The position numbers were made by a program, and so were the translations under genes. DNA of 35,832 nucleotides from Candidatus Dojkabacteria bacterium (GTDB lineage Bacteria; Patescibacteriota; Dojkabacteria; J137), in assembly GCA_030950485.1 (NCBI GenBank), contig JAUZRK010000026.1, positions 1 through 35,832 of the forward strand, given 5' to 3'. The notes beneath the pieces were generated by a model. That model searched no databases. It saw only the letters and a program-made list of their open reading frames with translations, and had not been told where the DNA came from. Every line of letters begins with the position of its first letter. The stretch's first letter is position 1. Below are positions 34,286-35,832 of the stretch, in pieces.

Positions 34286-34957
34286 ATGCATATTAAATTT
34301 ATAGCTCAATCAGGCTTTATAATTAGTCTTGAAAATGGACAGAGTATATCTATAGACCTTTGGCTTAATAATCCACTGATGCCTTTGGAATTAGTTGATG
34401 TCCCAAAAATGGACTATGTTTTCACAACTCACGACCATGGTGATCATGATTTAACATCAGCTATTGAAATTGCTAAGAGGGATAATGCTTGGTTTACATC
34501 TAGTTACGGCATTGCAAAGTATGCATCTGAACAAGGTGTAGAGAAAGTAGAAAGAGGAAATGTTGGTGGAGAGTACTCTATGGGAGATCTTGATGTAATT
34601 CAAACTCTAGCTTTTCATTCTAGCGATATTGGGAATCCTGTTGGGTTTATTATTGAGACAAATGAAGGGACTATTTATCATATGGGAGATACTGGATATT
34701 TTAATGAATTGAAATTTTATGGAGAGCTTTACGATATAGACATTTTAATGGTCCCAATAGGCTCTAGATACACTATGGATTCATTACAGGCATCATTTGC
34801 GACTGCTGATATAAATCCAGAAATTGTAATACCAATGCACTACAATACCTTCCCAGCTATACAGCAAGATCCAAAGGAGTTTGAGTTTCAGGTTAAAGAA
34901 AGGGAGTGTAATGCTAAAGTTAAGATAATGAAACCTGGAGATGTATTGGAGTACTAG
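34286..34957 (+). CDS. UPF0173-type metal-dependent hydrolase (metallo-beta-lactamase fold)
   Basis: 223 residues. The metal site HxHxDH is clear in TTHDHGDHD (about 49-57), followed by the Asp in YHMGDTGYF and a late His in IPMHYNTFP. The N-terminus (KFIAQSGFIISLENG) and overall length match UPF0173/UlaG-like hydrolases. These bind two metal ions; the substrate of this group is unknown. Cytoplasmic, with its own promoter. An internal segment VPIGSRYTMD is typical of the family. Confidence 0.9.
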   Translation: MHIKFIAQSGFIISLENGQSISIDLWLNNPLMPLELVDVPKMDYVFTTHDHGDHDLTSAIEIAKRDNAWFTSSYGIAKYASEQGVEKVERGNVGGEYSMGDLDVIQTLAFHSSDIGNPVGFIIETNEGTIYHMGDTGYFNELKFYGELYDIDILMVPIGSRYTMDSLQASFATADINPEIVIPMHYNTFPAIQQDPKEFEFQVKERECNAKVKIMKPGDVLEY

Positions 34958-35006
34958 GTACTGAAGTGAAAAGTCAAAAATGAAAAATCAAAAGTCGAAA
35001 TTAAAA

Positions 35007-35832
35007 ATGAATAGAGAAATAATAAAATTGCTGTCTGATATCTATCTGATCAATTGGACTATGGCTGGAGTTTCAGAGAAGGTTATAGACAGTCTCCGAA
35101 GGGTTTTTGAATCACTTATTCCAGAGGGATATTCTGATCAACTTTTTAAATCATCTGAAGACATTAGGAGACTTTTTAAGCTAGCTTCGAAGCAAGCAAA
35201 TTCAGGAATTTCAGAAATAGATATTTGGGAGCTTTTGGAAATTAACCAATATAATTCATTTCTTGATGTTGGTTCAAATAATTTAAGAACTATAAAAGAG
35301 ATAGAATTTAAATTTAAGAATTTTGAAAAAATAATTGCTGTAGATTTAGAAAGTGATCCTAAAAATAAAATTAATTACTCTGATAAACTCCAATTCTTCT
35401 CACTAGATTTTTCTAATCATGATCAAATCTTAAGTTTGAAAATGAAGTTTGATGTCATTAACTTTAAATTTTCTTTGCACCATTTTGAAAGTAATGAAGC
35501 TATTCAAAATGCATTTAATAATGCATTAGAATTATTAAATGATAATGGGAAATTAATAATTTGGGAGGAGAGTTTTAATAAGGATATTTTAGATTTAGAA
35601 ACCTTAATTCTTAATACAGAAAGTTTAGGAATTGAAGTCGATCATGAATTAACCAAGTCTTTTTACGGCTTGAATAGGGAAGATAGAATGAGATTAGTAG
35701 AGCTTAATGACTTATTCATTAATGCTAGGAATCCTCATATGCAATGGGTTGATAATTATAAAGCTTGGGAAGAGTGGAAAGAGCTAGCTAGCAATTCAGG
35801 CTTTATGCTAGAAAACGAATATAACCTGCTTG
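35007..35832 (+). CDS. Class I SAM-dependent methyltransferase (3' end cut by window)
   Basis: The frame is open from an ATG at 34980, or more likely 35007, to the end of the window without a stop, so the C-terminus is missing (at least 275 residues). A helical N-terminus is followed by motif I FLDVGSNN, the acidic IIAVDLESD (motif II), FDVINFKFSLHHFES (motif IV/post) and LLNDNGKLIIWEES, the usual order of a Rossmann-fold methyltransferase. The substrate is unknown. The bases before 35007 are a low-complexity AAAGTCAAAAATG-like tract, so the upstream ATG is less likely. Confidence 0.82.
   Translation, partial: MNREIIKLLSDIYLINWTMAGVSEKVIDSLRRVFESLIPEGYSDQLFKSSEDIRRLFKLASKQANSGISEIDIWELLEINQYNSFLDVGSNNLRTIKEIEFKFKNFEKIIAVDLESDPKNKINYSDKLQFFSLDFSNHDQILSLKMKFDVINFKFSLHHFESNEAIQNAFNNALELLNDNGKLIIWEESFNKDILDLETLILNTESLGIEVDHELTKSFYGLNREDRMRLVELNDLFINARNPHMQWVDNYKAWEEWKELASNSGFMLENEYNLL

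Overview
The window is AT-rich, single-copy bacterial DNA with compact operons and small, often unrecognisable proteins. It looks like a member of the Candidate Phyla Radiation (Patescibacteria). Reasons: a pilin/coupling-ATPase operon of the kind common in that group, a membrane-bound Clp-like AAA+ protein, GroESL, SmpB, FtsH with a long N-terminus, tRNAs mostly without encoded CCA, and almost no Shine-Dalgarno sequences. TGA is used as a normal stop (for example the genes ending at 8271, 8690 and 22579), so the TGA=Gly code of Gracilibacteria/Absconditabacteria is not in use. I cannot name the phylum with confidence.

Layout. 1-1206 is the end of a membrane-anchored surface protein. 1255-3497 is the groES-groEL heat-shock operon with a CIRCE-like operator and a strong terminator. 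3500-4780 is mostly noncoding and holds palindromes, a possible pseudoknotted RNA, a 38-bp tandem repeat and a nested hairpin. 3764-11363 is an accessory region of proteins I mostly do not recognise. Three of its genes are broken: a -1 frameshift at a slippery A-run near 4810, an in-frame amber in a putative zinc-protease gene at 6818, and a T-run frameshift near 10153. This region also holds an EEP-family nuclease/phosphatase and a GIDE/TMEM43-like membrane protein.

11440-28871 is a long, almost wholly co-directional block that I read as a minimal type IV secretion/surface-appendage locus. It contains a small membrane protein, a membrane-anchored Clp/Hsp100-like double AAA+ protein, five signal-peptide-bearing two-TM proteins resembling VirB2/TrbC pilins (two of them Cys-rich), a coiled-coil membrane protein resembling a P-loop-less YhaN, a SpoIID/LytB-type protein, a bacterial PH-domain protein, a PP2C-like/beta-propeller membrane protein, SmpB, and a VirD4/TraG-like ATPase. 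No outer-membrane or VirB8/9/10-like components are visible, which fits a single-membrane envelope.

28897-33243 holds tRNA-Ile(UAU), a tyrosine recombinase with altered catalytic residues, an FtsB-like protein, the initiator tRNA, a second CAU tRNA and ftsH. 33247 to the end holds an unknown small protein, a DUF523 protein, a UPF0173 metallo-hydrolase and a truncated methyltransferase.

Regulation. Many genes are preceded by an extended -10 (TGNTAWAAT or close) rather than by a ribosome binding site. In at least two places the -10 lies 5-6 bases from an ATG, which suggests leaderless messages.
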